A model generated the notes under the pieces. It was not told the origin of the DNA. It saw nothing but the letters and a program-made list of their open reading frames with translations, and searched no databases. Shown here piece after piece: positions 12,101 through 24,334 of a DNA stretch of 64,000 nucleotides. A program made the position numbers and the translations under genes. Origin of the DNA: Bisporella sp. PMI_857 (Eukaryota > Ascomycota > Leotiomycetes > Helotiales > Helotiaceae). The stretch spans positions 434,001 to 498,000 of the forward strand of contig JAJSPD010000032.1 of NCBI GenBank assembly GCA_021307315.1. The letters are read 5' to 3'. Positions within the stretch are counted from its first letter, which is position 1, and every line of letters begins with the position of its first letter.

Positions 12101-12873
12101 CTCAGAATCAAGGCTTAATGATCCCTGCTCCTCCGACTCGGCCATTGTCAGCTCCGCAAGTCAATCAGAGTAGTAGCTTCGCTCTACCACCATTACAGCC
12201 TCAAATTACAGGCATGCCAACTTCCAGCTTTCAACAGATAGCTCCTCCTGGTCAAAGCTTGGATGAGATAAGAATGCGTCAACAATTTACTGGCTTCAAT
12301 GGCCAGCAAAATCCGCAAAATATAGGAATGATGCCTCAACCAACTGGCTTCCAACAGTTTAATGGCATAGCTCCATCAGGTCAGCCGCAACAGACTGGGT
12401 TTCAGTATCCAATGCAAACGGGTATACAGCAACAGCAGTTCATGAATGGAGGAGGTCCTTTCGCTGATCCGCGGCCACAACAATTCCAACCTCTTCAACA
12501 ACAGCCTACAGGATTTCAAAGTTCGTTTGGACCTGCACCGCAACAATTCTCACAGCCCACTGGTGTAAATGCTTTCCTGCCTCCACCTCTACAGCCTACA
12601 CCAACCGGGATACAGAATCAAAATAACTTTTCAAGCTTCATCCCACCACCAGTTCCCCCCATTCCACAGCAGCAGGCCGCCCAGCCATTGATCCCGCAGA
12701 AAACTGGACCACCGCCACCAGTTAGATTTGGAGTTTCAAACGATGCGAAAAAGCTTATGCCTCAACCTACAGGAAGGAGAGCGAATCTCTCGCAAGCGAG
12801 TAAGTGTGTCCGTCTTTCTCTCTAGACCAGTTGCTAACTTGCCACAGCTCCACAAAATCCTTTCGGGTTTTAA
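9188..12873 (+). CDS. SLA1: Actin cytoskeleton-regulatory endocytic adaptor Sla1
   Basis: Sla1 is a cortical endocytic scaffold that binds cargo NPFx(1,2)D signals, clathrin and the Pan1/End3 complex, and restrains the Arp2/3 activator Las17. Exons are 9188-9385, 9523-10858, 10913-12799 and 12848-12873, giving 1148 residues. Domains in order: SH3 at about 4-64 (YKAIYDYVPQGESEL ... GLIPNNYVEE), SH3 at about 70-125, SHD1-like blocks, a third SH3 at about 360-415 (LYEFMAQGDDEVTV), the NPF-reading SHD1 around VEAQFLGLKDGKINLHKLNG, the SAM-like SHD2, then a long Q/P-rich tail with many PTGF/QTGF motifs. The last exon is 26 bases and adds the conserved end TPQNPFGF. The second intron is 54 bases, a multiple of three, so the reading frame runs through it and it is easily mistaken for coding sequence. 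The start is the first ATG of the SH3 block. Confidence 0.95.
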
Positions 12874-14326
12874 AAAATGGCGGCAACATGGGCTAGGCTT
12901 TTAGGTGATGTTGTAGAAGCAGAGACTTTGTTTTGTGTAGGATACGCATAGCGAAGCATTTAAGATTCTCAAATACTTTTGCGGTTCATCGCTCTCATGC
13001 TCTGATTTAGCGTTTCCTTGCTGGTTTGTATATAATTCATGGCTTATGCAGCAGAAGTTACATAGGGGAAGCGGATTGCAGGCGGTGGAGATGCCGGTTT
13101 GCATATTGATCTCAGCGACCTGTATGCTCGTAGCAAAGAATAATGTCCCGATATATGTTTTAATCAGCGATCTTGTATCAATGACTTTTGGTAAACCCGG
13201 CAATCGATAGCAAGCCAAAATGGGTAATCACTCGCTTAATCCTTGCCACCCCCTATTCAGTGAAACTGTATATCTAGTATTCGTGACATTGCGAAGGTAG
13301 GGTATCAATCCTCCAGTAGCTGAAGGCTCTCTATACGTCATACTACACAAGAAAGGCTCTTTCGAAGAGGTGTATAGGCTTCGTCTGCGATATATCTAGA
13401 TAAATAAAGGATTCCTAACAACTCTCAGTCTGAGATTTGCTGATATTCACATGTGTTTTCTCAAGGTATAGCAGGTTATTCATCTCCCAAACCCGAAACA
13501 GAAAAATCGACACATTTTAAAGTTTGACAAAGTAGCTTGAGTGTATATCTCGGATTAAACATTCAAGATCTTTTATCTCGGACTGTTCAGACACGGCAAG
13601 GAGCTTTGTAAGCAAGTATACCACAAAGAATGTTTAGCAAGTGAAACAGCCACCTTTAATATTATTTTTAACATCTGCTTCTTCAGTTCTTTTTTTAGTC
13701 CTAGAATTGTTATGACATGCATAACTTTGAAGCGAACTCGAGAACGGCGTCGGCAACTACCAATAAAATGGCATGCACATGAGTATCAAGTACAGGATAT
13801 TGAGTGTTTAAGGTGCTGGTAGGGGTGTTTTGCCTATCTTGATGAGCACGAGATATTGGTTATAGCGAGGTGTTGGTGGCAGATGCAAATGGTGTGGTGC
13901 ACCATCTGCGAATATTATATTTCTGAAAGGAATGATGCCGATTCTTTATTGTGTTGGTCCTTTCTGTAAATCATTACCCAAGGGGATTGATATGTAGACA
14001 GTTGCTCAATCGTTTCATACAACACTGTTTTATGAAGAAACTGGAACTTGTTGAGAAGTTGCCACACTATTTAACCTAGCACCAGCCGTGGGCTGTGATA
14101 CGACGTTCCCCTGCCGAGCTGAAAATAGAGAAGTCGCTAAAGAGCCAACTCGACGCCAAGAAAAGGCTGAACTGCCCCGCGACCACAAACCTCAGCACAG
14201 CCTCAAAGCCTGAACTTCTGATCTTGACAACATCACCTTCGACCTCTTTTATTCCCTCGTCTCCTCTGATCCCTTCATTTCTCTCTACTCTCCCAATAAT
14301 TACAGAACGAAGTCTTGACAACGAGC
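12874..14326. other. Intergenic region between SLA1 and WW-domain gene
   Basis: No supported gene. It should contain the SLA1 3' UTR and the promoter and leader of the WW-domain gene; the final 150 bases are pyrimidine-rich. I see no RNA gene or notable repeat. Confidence 0.6.
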
Positions 14327-15682
14327 ATGACCGGCCCAGCCACGTACGTTATTAATTCTATTCCCTCTATATCCGTCTTTCAGAAGAGATGTTTTGGAAC
14401 AAAGCTGACAGAAAACAGTCCTGGCCAAGAAGGCCCTTCCTTTGCACCTCCTCCGCTTCCCGAGGGCTGGATCGCGCAATGGGATGGCATGAGCAAGAAA
14501 TACTATTTCGTGCAGCTCTCGACTGGCGCCTCGCAGTGGGATACGCCGACTCACCCGGCGCCAACGGGTCCTACACCGCAGGCCACGCCTCAGGGCTATG
14601 ATCACCCGTACGGCACGCCTGGACATGAGCAGCAGCATGGGGGTAACCAGCCAGTGCCTGTGGATGGGGATCGAAGTCTAGGGGGCTCCGTTGGGGTATG
14701 TTCATCTCTTGGGAATTTGGGAGGGGATTTGCTGATGGGTGTGGATAGAATTTTGCGATGAACCAGTTGCTTGGTGGCGGGAAGAAAACGAGCCATGGCG
14801 GTGGCGGAAATAATAATCTGTTGAATATGGCGGGTTCTTTGCTGGGAGGCGGGAAGCAAAGTTCTGGTTCTGGTCATTCGAGCGGTTCGCAGGCAGGTAT
14901 TGGAGGGATTGTGGGGGGTTTGGCTGGTAGTTTGCTGAGTGGTGGGAAGAAGACGGATAAACAGTCTCATCAATCGCAGCCGACAAGCTATTCGGGTACG
15001 CCTTCGCAGGGTCAGAGTCATGGTGGTGGATTTATGGGAAGCGTGGGCGGCATGTTTGGTGGGCACTCGCAGCAGCAACCTGTAAGTTTTAAATACTTTT
15101 ATCGGACAACAGCCCTGACTATCGTAGCAGCAAAACAACTATGGCTACTCACAGGGCGGACAACAAGGCAATTATAATGGAGCAGCTCCACCAACCTCAT
15201 ATCAGCCATCGGGAGCAGCACATACACAATACAACCCTCCTCCAGCCCAGCACACACCACAGGCACAGCACGGTGCTGCCCACGACTATAACCAATCGCC
15301 AAGTAATGCACAGCATGGCGGCTATGGTGGAGCTCCTCCAGCACACACTCCCTCCTATTCTGGTCACCCTCCCCAATATGGCTCTCCTAACCCTCAGCCA
15401 GACTACCAATCTCATCAACAGCAATACCCTCCATATGGACAACCGGGGGCTCCCCAATACAGTCAAGGCCCTCCTCAACATGGTCAGCCGGGCGCTCCTA
15501 CGAATTATGGACAGCCAGGTGCGCCTCAATATGGCTCATCAGCTCCATATGGTCAACAGCCACCAAATTCTTCAGGGAATCTTCCTCAACCCCAACATGG
15601 CGCATATAATAACACTCACTCCGGTGGGTTATACGGTAACCCCCCTGCTCCTCAACAGGGACAATATGGCGGAAGGTATTGA
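14327..15682 (+). CDS. WW-domain protein with glycine-rich and PQY-rich tail
   Basis: The product has 393 residues. Exons are 14327-14343 (only 17 bases), 14419-14695, 14749-15081 and 15128-15682; the last acceptor could also be used three bases later. A single WW domain lies at about residues 17-46 (LPEGWIAQWDGMSKKYYFV ... ASQWDTP) with both tryptophans and the YYF core, so it should bind proline-rich ligands such as PPxY. The middle third is glycine-rich and repeats a short hydrophobic motif (NQLLGGGKK, GSLLGGGKQ, GSLLSGGKK). The last 180 residues are Pro, Gln, Tyr and Gly-rich, largely YGQPGAPQY-type repeats, and should be disordered. I do not recognise a named orthologue. A long antisense ORF over it is a composition artefact. 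Confidence 0.82.
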
Positions 15683-15873
15683 AACGATGAGACGTTATGA
15701 TAAATAGGATTCTATAGTCTGTGCAGGTTTGGATGTTTTTAGATGGATATCCGCATCTGATTGATGCATTTCGGCATATAGTTCAGGTCTAGTGAATGAT
15801 GTACTTTGCTGAGTTTAACTTCCAGATCTTGATATCAATACAAGCGAGATTTCGTCGAGTAACCGACCGCTTT

Positions 15874-16604
15874 TCATGAGACTTTCTTTACCACTTCAGT
15901 CGTATTGATCGTTAGAACTTGCAACCACGTGTTAATTCGTTTAGAGAGAAGCCAGCTCCCAATCGCAAGTATAATAATATAGATTATTGTTGGAATGAGA
16001 GACCGTGGAACGACATTCAAGAAAAAAGGGTCTAGAATAATATCAACAAAGACCGGTGGAACTTGCTCCATGAGTGTTTGATTCATGGTGTAATAGTCCG
16101 CTGCTGCTTGTATGCGCAGAAATAGCATGGAGGAAATTCTGTTGTGGGAGTTTGAGCTGCGCTCTTCTGAGCTGAAGTGGCGTGAATCGGCATATTGTGC
16201 AAGAGATGTAATTAGTTCGGGTGTTTCGAACACAATTGGGAGCTCGTATGTATCCAATCGAAAATCAGTAGGTTGCTAAAGAGTTAGTTCTATACTCCAA
16301 TTCCTAACACATATCTTACTGTTGCGGCCCAACATATTCTTATCTCGTATCTCCGGCCTTCTTCCAACTGATGAATCAATAGCCAGGATGAGGGACCATG
16401 CTTCGAGCTGTCTGTTGGGAATTCTGCAGCGATGTGCGTTCTGATTGACCAGTGTGCAGGAGAAAGAGTATCAAGCTTCAAGTCTTCAAGCGTCGGCGAC
16501 TGCAGAGGAACTTCTAATTTTCTTGGACCAAGAAAGATTACTTTCTCGGTGTTGGCATCGACAATGCATGCCCAAATAAATATCAGAAGAAGAGTTTGTA
16601 ACAT
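15874..16604 (-). CDS. Conserved fungal single-pass membrane protein of unknown function
   Basis: The product has 228 residues. Exons on the minus strand are 16320-16604 and 15874-16275, with a 44-base intron that joins CWAAT to QPTDFRLDTYELP. It starts with a hydrophobic signal sequence (MLQTLLLIFIWACIVDA), has a lumenal domain of about 160 residues containing NQT, then one membrane segment near residues 192-213 (IPTIIYIIILAIGSWLL) and a short tail with NTT. This suggests a type I protein of the secretory pathway. The motif RYEIRICWAATQPTDF looks conserved among filamentous fungi, but I cannot name the family. It is convergent with the WW-domain gene and divergent from alpha-tubulin, with 331 bases between the two ATGs. 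Confidence 0.75.
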
Positions 16605-16935
16605 CTCGCAAGTATCTGAAAGTATCCCTATGTTCCGGCTTTCTGATTGTGAACTTCAAAGCTTGATGGGTGTCAGTGGTTCGTGGGGACTAGCCTGCTA
16701 GCTTGCTAGGTAACCGCGTTTCAACGCGCTCTGACTTTGCAGCCTGAGGCGTCAGGTTTTGTTTATGCATTGCCAGGCACTCGCTTGAGATTTTGTCCCA
16801 TCCCCCCCTGTGCCTTCCTCCCCACTATCATCAACCTTCCAAGTTCAACAGAACACTTCAAAGAACTTCTCCTTAGATTCTTTGCCGTGTAATCTTCTGC
16901 CATACTGAACACTTTCTGCTTTCAGAACCGCAAAC
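16605..16935. promoter_or_regulatory. Divergent promoter between the membrane-protein gene and alpha-tubulin
   Basis: These 331 bases separate two ATGs pointing away from each other. A C-rich, then CT-rich block at about 16796-16850 sits roughly 100 bases before the tubulin ATG and probably marks its transcription start. Confidence 0.5.
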
Positions 16936-18693
16936 ATGAGAGAAGTCATTTCAATCAACGGTAAGCTCACCTCGACGCGCTCCACACCGCTACCTTGAAA
17001 TCCCGCGTTCCTCAACCTTTCTTCTACCTTTTGTACCAGGCTAACATACCTTCTGTCAATAGTCGGCCAGGCCGGTTGCCAAATTGCAAACTCTTGCTGG
17101 GAGGTGAGCTTCAAGAATATTCAATCCTGTGATGTTGCTAGGAGGTAGACACGACAACTAACAGACGACTTTTAGCTCTACTGCCTTGAGCATGGTATTC
17201 AGGTACGTCAACATCAATTCCTTTCGCTATCTACTACTTGTTCCAGAATTATCACTAACATTTTCCTTCAATAGCCTGATGGATATCTCACTGAAGAGCG
17301 GAAAGCCGCTGATCCTGATCAGGGATTCAGCACTTTTTTCTCCGAGACTGGTAGGCATAAATGCTATACCCGCTTTTAAGTATACCACTAACGCGTTATA
17401 TCTTTACAGGACAAGGCAAATACGTTCCCCGAACTATCTACTGCGATCTTGAGCCCAATGTGGTCGATGAGGTCCGTACCGGCACATACAGAAGCTTGTT
17501 CCACCCTGAACAGATGATCACTGGAAAGGAGGATGCCTCAAACAACTATGCTCGTGGTCATTATACCGTTGGAAAAGAGTTGATCGATCAGGTGCTAGAC
17601 AAGGTTCGCCACGTGGCCGATAATTGCTCTGGTCTTCAAGGTTTCCTCGTCTTCCACTCATTCGGCGGTGGAACTGGATCTGGATTTGGAGCTCTCCTCA
17701 TGGAGCGTCTATCTGTCGACTTTGGCAAGAAGGTAAAACTCGAGTTCTGCGTCTATCCAGCTCCGCAAACCTCTACCTCTGTCGTCGAGCCCTACAATTC
17801 CATTCTTACTACCCATACCACTCTCGAGCACTCCGATTGTTCCTTTATGGTTGACAATGAAGCTATCTACGACATCTGCAGAAGAAACCTTGGTCTCGAG
17901 CGCCCCAACTTTGAGAACTTGAACCGTCTTATTGCCCAGGGTAAGCTCGGAAATTACGCTCAATTGTAACTTGAATCTAATCAAAACACAGTCGTTTCAT
18001 CCATCACAGCCTCACTCCGCTTCGACGGTTCCCTCAACGTTGATCTTAACGAGTTCCAAACCAATTTGGTCCCATACCCACGCATCCACTTCCCACTCGT
18101 TGCTTACTCACCAGTTGTGTCGGCGGCCAAGGCATCCCACGAGGCAAACTCCGTTCAAGAGATCTCTATGTCCTGCTTTGAGCCAAACAATCAGATGGTC
18201 AAGTGTGATCCACGCAATGGAAAATACATGGCGACTTGCCTGTTGTATCGGGGTGATGTTGTCCCCAAGGACGTTCATGCAGCCGTTGCCACACTCAAGA
18301 CCAAGCGCACTATCCAATTCGTTGACTGGTGCCCAACTGGTTTCAAGATTGGTATCTGCTACCAACCACCTCAAATGGTTCCTAACGGCGATTTGGCTAA
18401 GGTCAACCGTGCGGTGTAAGTTGGAACTATCCTATCAAATTGACTAACTGCTAACAATGATAAGCTGCATGCTTTCGAACACAACTGCCATCGCGGAGGC
18501 TTGGTCTGCTCTTTCACACAAATTCGATCTCATGTACTCCAAGCGTGCTTTCGTCCACTGGTATGTTGGTGAGGGTATGGAGGAAGGAGAGTTCTCTGAG
18601 GCACGTGAAGATCTTGCTGCTTTGGAGCGTGATTACGAAGAAGTTGCAACGGATTCTTTGGGAGACGATGAGGGTGTTGAAGCTGAATACTAA
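16936..18693 (+). CDS. TUB1: Alpha-tubulin
   Basis: This is the microtubule subunit that binds non-exchangeable GTP and pairs with beta-tubulin. Seven exons (16936-16960, 17063-17103, 17176-17202, 17275-17350, 17410-17940, 17992-18415, 18465-18693) give exactly 450 residues with no gaps against the family. The N-terminus [22 protein letters not shown], cut by two introns, the tubulin signature GGGTGSG (about 142-148) and the acidic C-terminus ending EAEY are all present, so the detyrosination site is kept. Four short exons crowd the first 415 bases, an intron-rich 5' end typical of fungal tubulin genes. It contains no in-frame anomaly and looks fully functional. Confidence 0.97.
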
Positions 18694-19394
18694 GCGTGCA
18701 CACTTCTGAGTTGTATGCTCACCTTCCGTTGATCGCATACTTGGAAGGGCATTTAGTACCTTTTTTTTTCCAGCGGCAAGGTGTATTCCGGAGTCGCTAC
18801 TGCCTTCTTGTTGTTATGAAATTAATTGAGCACCTTTTTGCAAATGGGCGTTTTATTGCACATATTGCACCTAGAATCAAGCTTTATTTACCTTGTTCAA
18901 AGAGATAACCATCAGTGACAGTTGGTGAAAGCATCGAGGCCGACTTAACTATATAAGATTTGGAACTTGTATTCAAACGTGCTAAAATGCATTTCGTTGC
19001 GAACGATTTCTTGATGTGAGCTCATAGCTTGCGCTAAGGTACAATTAAGAGTTGAAATGGTTATTTTTCGCCATGCCTGTCATTCTGGTTCCCTACCTTT
19101 ACAACGTATCTTATAGTGGCTTGCCTGCTGGTAGCCATAGGGATAAACATCCTGCCCCACAAATGATGTGAGCTGCTCAGAATGGTCTAGCGAATGCAGA
19201 CCCCAAAGCTCTCTGGCCGCATCAGCCTGCAGAATCACATCTTTCGTCGCATTCTTACCTTAGCTTCTAAGCTGTAGAAGCTTGCGAAACAATTGAATAA
19301 CGTATCATAATTGGCATCGGCACTGTTGAAAGGCTCGCCTAGGCAAGCTGAGCTGTCTTCGGATTCTCTGGCAGCTCGCAGGAGTCGTAGCGTT
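18694..19394. other. Intergenic region between alpha-tubulin and EDE1
   Basis: About 0.7 kb of non-coding DNA holding the tubulin 3' UTR, with a T run near 18762, and the EDE1 promoter. No RNA gene or repeat was seen. Confidence 0.6.
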
Positions 19395-22300
19395 ATGGCA
19401 GATCCAGGTGAGAGCAGGTTATTTCTCTCCGCAAGGTATTGCGTTTCGAAGAGCTATACTGTAATTCAATGAAGACACGATGATCCTGATGCTTAGATGG
19501 GCTATCTGGGTACACATGCAAGATGGAATACTGACGGACGTACAGCGGGTTCGACTTTAAACCTCACCGCGGAAGAGAAACGAGTCTTTGGTCAGCTATT
19601 CAGAAAAGCCGACTCAGACAACTTGGGAGTCGTTACAGGAGAAGTCGCAGTTAAGTTCTTCGAGTCCACCCGGCTTGAACCAAGAGTACTTGGAGAGGTG
19701 AGTAAACAAGCTACCCCAACCTCCTCAATGGAACATTTTACCAATACCAGACTAACAATTATCTCTTTACAGATATGGCAGATTGCGGATACTGAGAACC
19801 GAGGCCTCCTCACGCCTGCCGGCTTCGGAATCGTATTGCGATTGATTGGACATTATCAAGCAGGACGAGAACCAACACCTGAATTAGCACGTCAGCCAGG
19901 TCCGCTCCCAAGATTCGATGGGGACTCTGCTGGTGATTTGAGCTCTACTGGCATTCAGCCTCCTCCAGGGCCTCCTCCAAACGCCTTACAACCTCAAGCA
20001 AGCGGTTCTGCACCTATCCGTGTTCCCCCGTTGACCCGAGATAAAGCTACCCAATACGCGTTGCTGTTCGAAAAGTCTGGAGCTCAGAATGGTATTCTCC
20101 CAGGAGAACAGGCGAAACAAATATTTGAGCGTGCAGGTTTACCGAATGAAATTCTTGGTAGAATTTGGAATCTCGCGGACACGGAACAGAGGGGTGCTTT
20201 GGTAGTTACGGAATTCGTGATTGCAATGCACCTGCTAGCATCATTTAAGTCAGGCAGCATGCGAGCGCTTCCAAATATTCTCCCTGCTGGACTCTACGAG
20301 GCTGCTTCTGTACGGCCACCCAGCCGGCAAGGTTCTGCTGCGGGTTCTATGTCTGCTATTCCTAGGCAGTTAACTGGTCAAGGCACAGGACGAGCAAGTA
20401 GTCCCCTTAGTCGCACAGCATATACGGCTCCGCAGCAATTTCCCCAAGGAACAGGCTTTGCTAACAATTGGGCAATAACTCCTGCGGACAAAGACAAATT
20501 TGACAAAATCTACTATGGATTAGACAAAAATAATAGAGGCTTCATCACAGGAGATGAAGCAGTGCCATTTTTCAGTGAGTCGAAACTTCCGGAAGAAGCT
20601 TTGGCTCAGATCTGGGATCTTGCGGACATAAACTCAGGTGGTCGTCTGAGTAAGGATGAGTTTGCCGTTGCCATGTATCTTATCCGGCAGCAACGAAGTA
20701 AACGAGACGGTCGCGACTCATTACCAGCTACGTTGCCACCTAATTTGGTTCCGCCAAGCATGCGAAACCAATCTAGGCCTGCTAACCTTCCGACTGCACC
20801 TGCTTTCGAAAATCCAGCTCCTACTTTACCAAAGTCAGCTGCTGAAGACTTGTTTGGTCTTGATGCTTTGTCTACACCCTCTCCCGTTCCAACCCCAGCC
20901 GCAGCACCAACACAAGCGCCTCAGTCAACTGGGGGTTCTGGTTCCTTTGGCAGCGACCCTTTTGGCCGGCCGCCCAATTCGCCAACAGCAGGTTCACAGC
21001 AACAATCGCAGGTCTTCAAACCGTTTGCCCCTTCATCATCGTTCGGACAAACATTAAATCAGAATGTCACTGGCGGGAGCGGTTCGTTCGGAGCTTCCGC
21101 TGCTCCATTGCACCAGAAGTCGATCAGTGAGGATTTACTGGGCGATAATGACCCTGAAGTTAGTAGCAAGCTAACAAATGAAACATCTGAGCTTGCAAAT
21201 CTATCGAATCAAGTTGGAAATCTGTCTAGACAAATGCAGGATGTGCAGGGCCAGCGCGCTACATCTCAGAATGAGCTAAACCAAGCCAGTTCCCAGAAGC
21301 GTGAGTTTGAGCTGCGTCTGGCCCAGCTTCGCTCTCTGTATGAACAAGAAGTTAAAGACGTAAAGAGTCTAGAGGAACGCCTTATTACATCTCGGAATGA
21401 GACGAAGAAGTTGCAGACTGAGATTGCGATGGCTGAGGGCACCTACAAAGACCTACAAACTCAGCATCAACAGATTTTCGCCGCGTTACAAGCAGATCAG
21501 CAAGAGAATGCAAGCTTGAAAGATCGCATGAGAGTTGTTAATGCAGAGATCGCGCAGATGAAACCAGCATTGGAAAAATTGAGGTCAGATGCTCGTCAAC
21601 AGAAGGGCCTAGTTGCAATCAACAAGAAACAGCTAGCTACCAATGAAGGCGAGCGAGAAAAACTGAAAACGGAGGCAGTAGAACTGAATAAGAGCATTGA
21701 GGATGATAAAAAGGAGCTTGCTGCAGCCGCTCTAGTTCAGAGTCCCCCTCAGGTTGCTAGTCCTGCTCTCTCTACCATGAGTGCCAATAATCCTTTCTTC
21801 AGGCGGAAGGATAGCTCAAATGAAGTGTCGTCTCCGTATGTTTCGCCATCAGCTCAGTCGCAACAAGATCAATCATTTGAGAATGTCTTTGGCCCTTCCT
21901 TCGGCGCCGCAGCCGTGGCTAACGAATCTTCGGCTCCACCAGCCTCGTTCAAACAGGATAGCGAGACACGTTCGCTTGCAGGATCAACCTCAACCATTCC
22001 AGCTAGAGCGCTTTCTAGTAGTGGGAGTGGTCTTCCCTCCCCAGCGGGATCACCTTCAGCAGCACTACGTGAGCTTCCACAAACAAATGAACCTCCGCCA
22101 CCACCAGAGTCAAGACAATTGAGTTCCAGTTTCTTGCCATTTCCAGCCCATAATGAGTCTATAAGCTCATCACGCCAAGTCTCTGCTCCAAATAGCAGAT
22201 TCGGTGAAGGCTCTACTGGTGTAGAAACACCCACCAACTACATTGGTGCAACACCTACTGGATCATCTAATTTGGGAGGCTCTGCCGATAGTGTAAGAGC

Positions 22301-23774
22301 CACTTCACCAGGCCTTGACCGTAAATCAAATGCTTCCCCAGCGGCTTTTGATTTCCAACATAAAGATTCTATCCCAGGAGCATTCCCAGGCGACCCTAAC
22401 TCTCAGATCCTAGATATGCCCACGGGAGGCTCAACTCTTAGCGAACAAGCCGCTGCATCGCCCTTCGCTATCACTAAAGAGCCTGTAGGGAATGTTAAAG
22501 ACGATTTCGATGCTGCCTTCGCTGGGTTTGGAAATTCGGCTAAACCCCAAGAACGCTCCAATACGGGAAGTTCTACCAATGAAGGATCTTCTTCAGCTGT
22601 TGCAAGTGGCTTTAACAAGGAATTTCCTCCTATAGCCGAGTTGGATGATGATGATGACAGCGATAGTACGAGCGATGCTGGTGGCTTTGATGATGACTTT
22701 GCTCCTGGGTCCCCCAGCCATACTAGAAATGCCAGCTCAACACAAGGAATTACAGAATCAACAGCTACAAATGGAATAAATGCAAAGGATCTACTTGAGT
22801 CGCGACCTGCACTTTCCCACAACACCTCTACGATCTCTTCGCCCCCAACTCCTGGGGCACAGACTTCACCTCCACCATATGACAAAACTGTTACTTCCGC
22901 TGAGCGTGCTCAATCAGAGGTCCAGGAGTACTCTGGCCTTCTTCCAAAGCGCGAGGACCCAACTTCTCCACCAACGGCGTCCGCTGAGCCAACTTCGGGG
23001 ACATCGCAGTCAAGTCATCTGACTTTCGCGACAGCTCCATCACCCTTCGGGTCTTCTCCTACAGTAACTTCTCAGAGCGCGACCGCCCCGGCTCAGTCAC
23101 CATTTGGATCTTCCCCTGCAGTGACAACTCAGGCTGCTCCTCCACCAGCTCCTGCTAAGGTTCCCTTTGATGACGATTTTGATGATTTCGAGGACTTGGA
23201 AGATGCTAAGGAAGGGGATGCCGATGACGACTTCGCCAATATCTCCGTCCACGACCGATCTGGATTAGACGATTTTAATCCCATGTTCGACAGCCCCCCA
23301 GTTCCACCAGCGAAGAACGCAAAACCTGCAGAGCAGCCCAGTCAGATCAACACCTCACACTTTGGAGGTGCTGACGATGTTTTTGGCGAGTATACACAAT
23401 CTCCAGCCACGCAGCCTACAGCTCCAGCGAACACTGCAGTGCATGACAACAATGATTGGGACGCGATCTTTGCTGGCCTAGATGCCCCTGCTACTACATC
23501 AACCCCTGAGCCTGCGAAACCCGTGGAGAATAACAGCATCTCATCCGCTGCTCCTGAGAGACCTGTGATTGGCAGAGCTCTCACAGAGGCTGGAGTGCAT
23601 GACGACCCAATCCTAAAGAATCTAACGGGAATGGGCTATAAGCGTTCCGAAGCGTTAGCCGCCTTGGAGAAATATGACTATAACTTGGAAAGAGTAAGTC
23701 TTTAAGAACACCAGTATGATGAGTCTTTTGCTGACTTTGATTAGGCTGCTAATTTCCTGGCAAGCCAATCTTAG
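19395..23774 (+). CDS. EDE1: Endocytic scaffold Ede1 (Eps15 homologue)
   Basis: Ede1 is an early-arriving endocytic scaffold that gathers adaptors with NPF motifs and ubiquitinated cargo. Exons are 19395-19407 (13 bases, MADP), 19546-19697, 19773-23693 and 23745-23774, giving 1371 residues. There are three EH domains: about 12-105 with IWQIAD, about 150-245 with IWNLAD, and about 300-390 with IWDLAD. Each keeps the ligand-pocket tryptophan. A coiled coil follows at about 530-720, then a long acidic S/P-rich linker with DDDFDDFEDLED patches, and a C-terminal UBA domain (LKNLTGMGYKRSEALAALEK ... NFLASQS). The UBA is completed only by the last 30-base exon. Starting at the ATG at 19497 instead would lose the family N-terminus. 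Confidence 0.95.
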
Positions 23775-24334
23775 GAGAATGACAAGGGAGTGAGGATGAT
23801 GATTTTTAAGATGTTCATATTTACTTGGCAGTCGATAATGTATTGTAACACACAGCATTCAGCGAGCATGACCTTCATTTGAGTCTCTCAAATACAATTT
23901 TTTATCTTTTGGTTGGTGATGAATGCTGGTGAACGTCCCTCATTAACTTATGTGGGCTAATTCTAGGCCGATTGGTTTACACTCATATGCACAGCCTTAA
24001 GTCGCGATGAGTTAGTTCTCGGTGTAGATACTCCGGCTATACATTCCACCTTATCGCATGTCGGCTAAAGCGCCGTTTCCTTGCCTCCTGCGTATCTCGA
24101 CTCAAGGAGACCCGGCGGAGTGCCGAAACCCCACTTTTATGTTCTGGCTAGACTCACTTCACTTCCCTTGATAATGTAAGCATTTCCTATTAACTGACTA
24201 ATATGTGTCACCTTTCCATTCTCTTCGGAGAGCGGGCTGTTTTAATATTTTTACCCCTGCGTTGCTTGTTTGTTTGTTTATTCTTAGTCTTGTCTATTTG
24301 ATTGATCTTTCAGCACTGCAAAATTGTAAAGAAA
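23775..24334. other. Intergenic region between EDE1 and the MFS transporter
   Basis: No gene. A GTAAGC site near 24176, a TTTG repeat at about 24268-24280 and a TTAG at about 24290 could be the ends of an intron in the 5' leader of the transporter, but this is only a guess. Confidence 0.5.

Noticed and set aside
14602..15138. 178-codon antisense ORF opposite the WW-domain gene
   Set aside because: It is a product of Gly/Pro-rich codon composition, with no domain and no independent support.
16936..18693. Missing Lys40 acetylation region of alpha-tubulin as an anomaly
   Set aside because: Loss of the animal-type Lys40 loop is, to my knowledge, usual in fungal alpha-tubulins.
22403..22885. 160-codon antisense ORF within EDE1
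   Set aside because: It lies opposite the Ser/Pro-rich linker of EDE1, with no recognisable motif.
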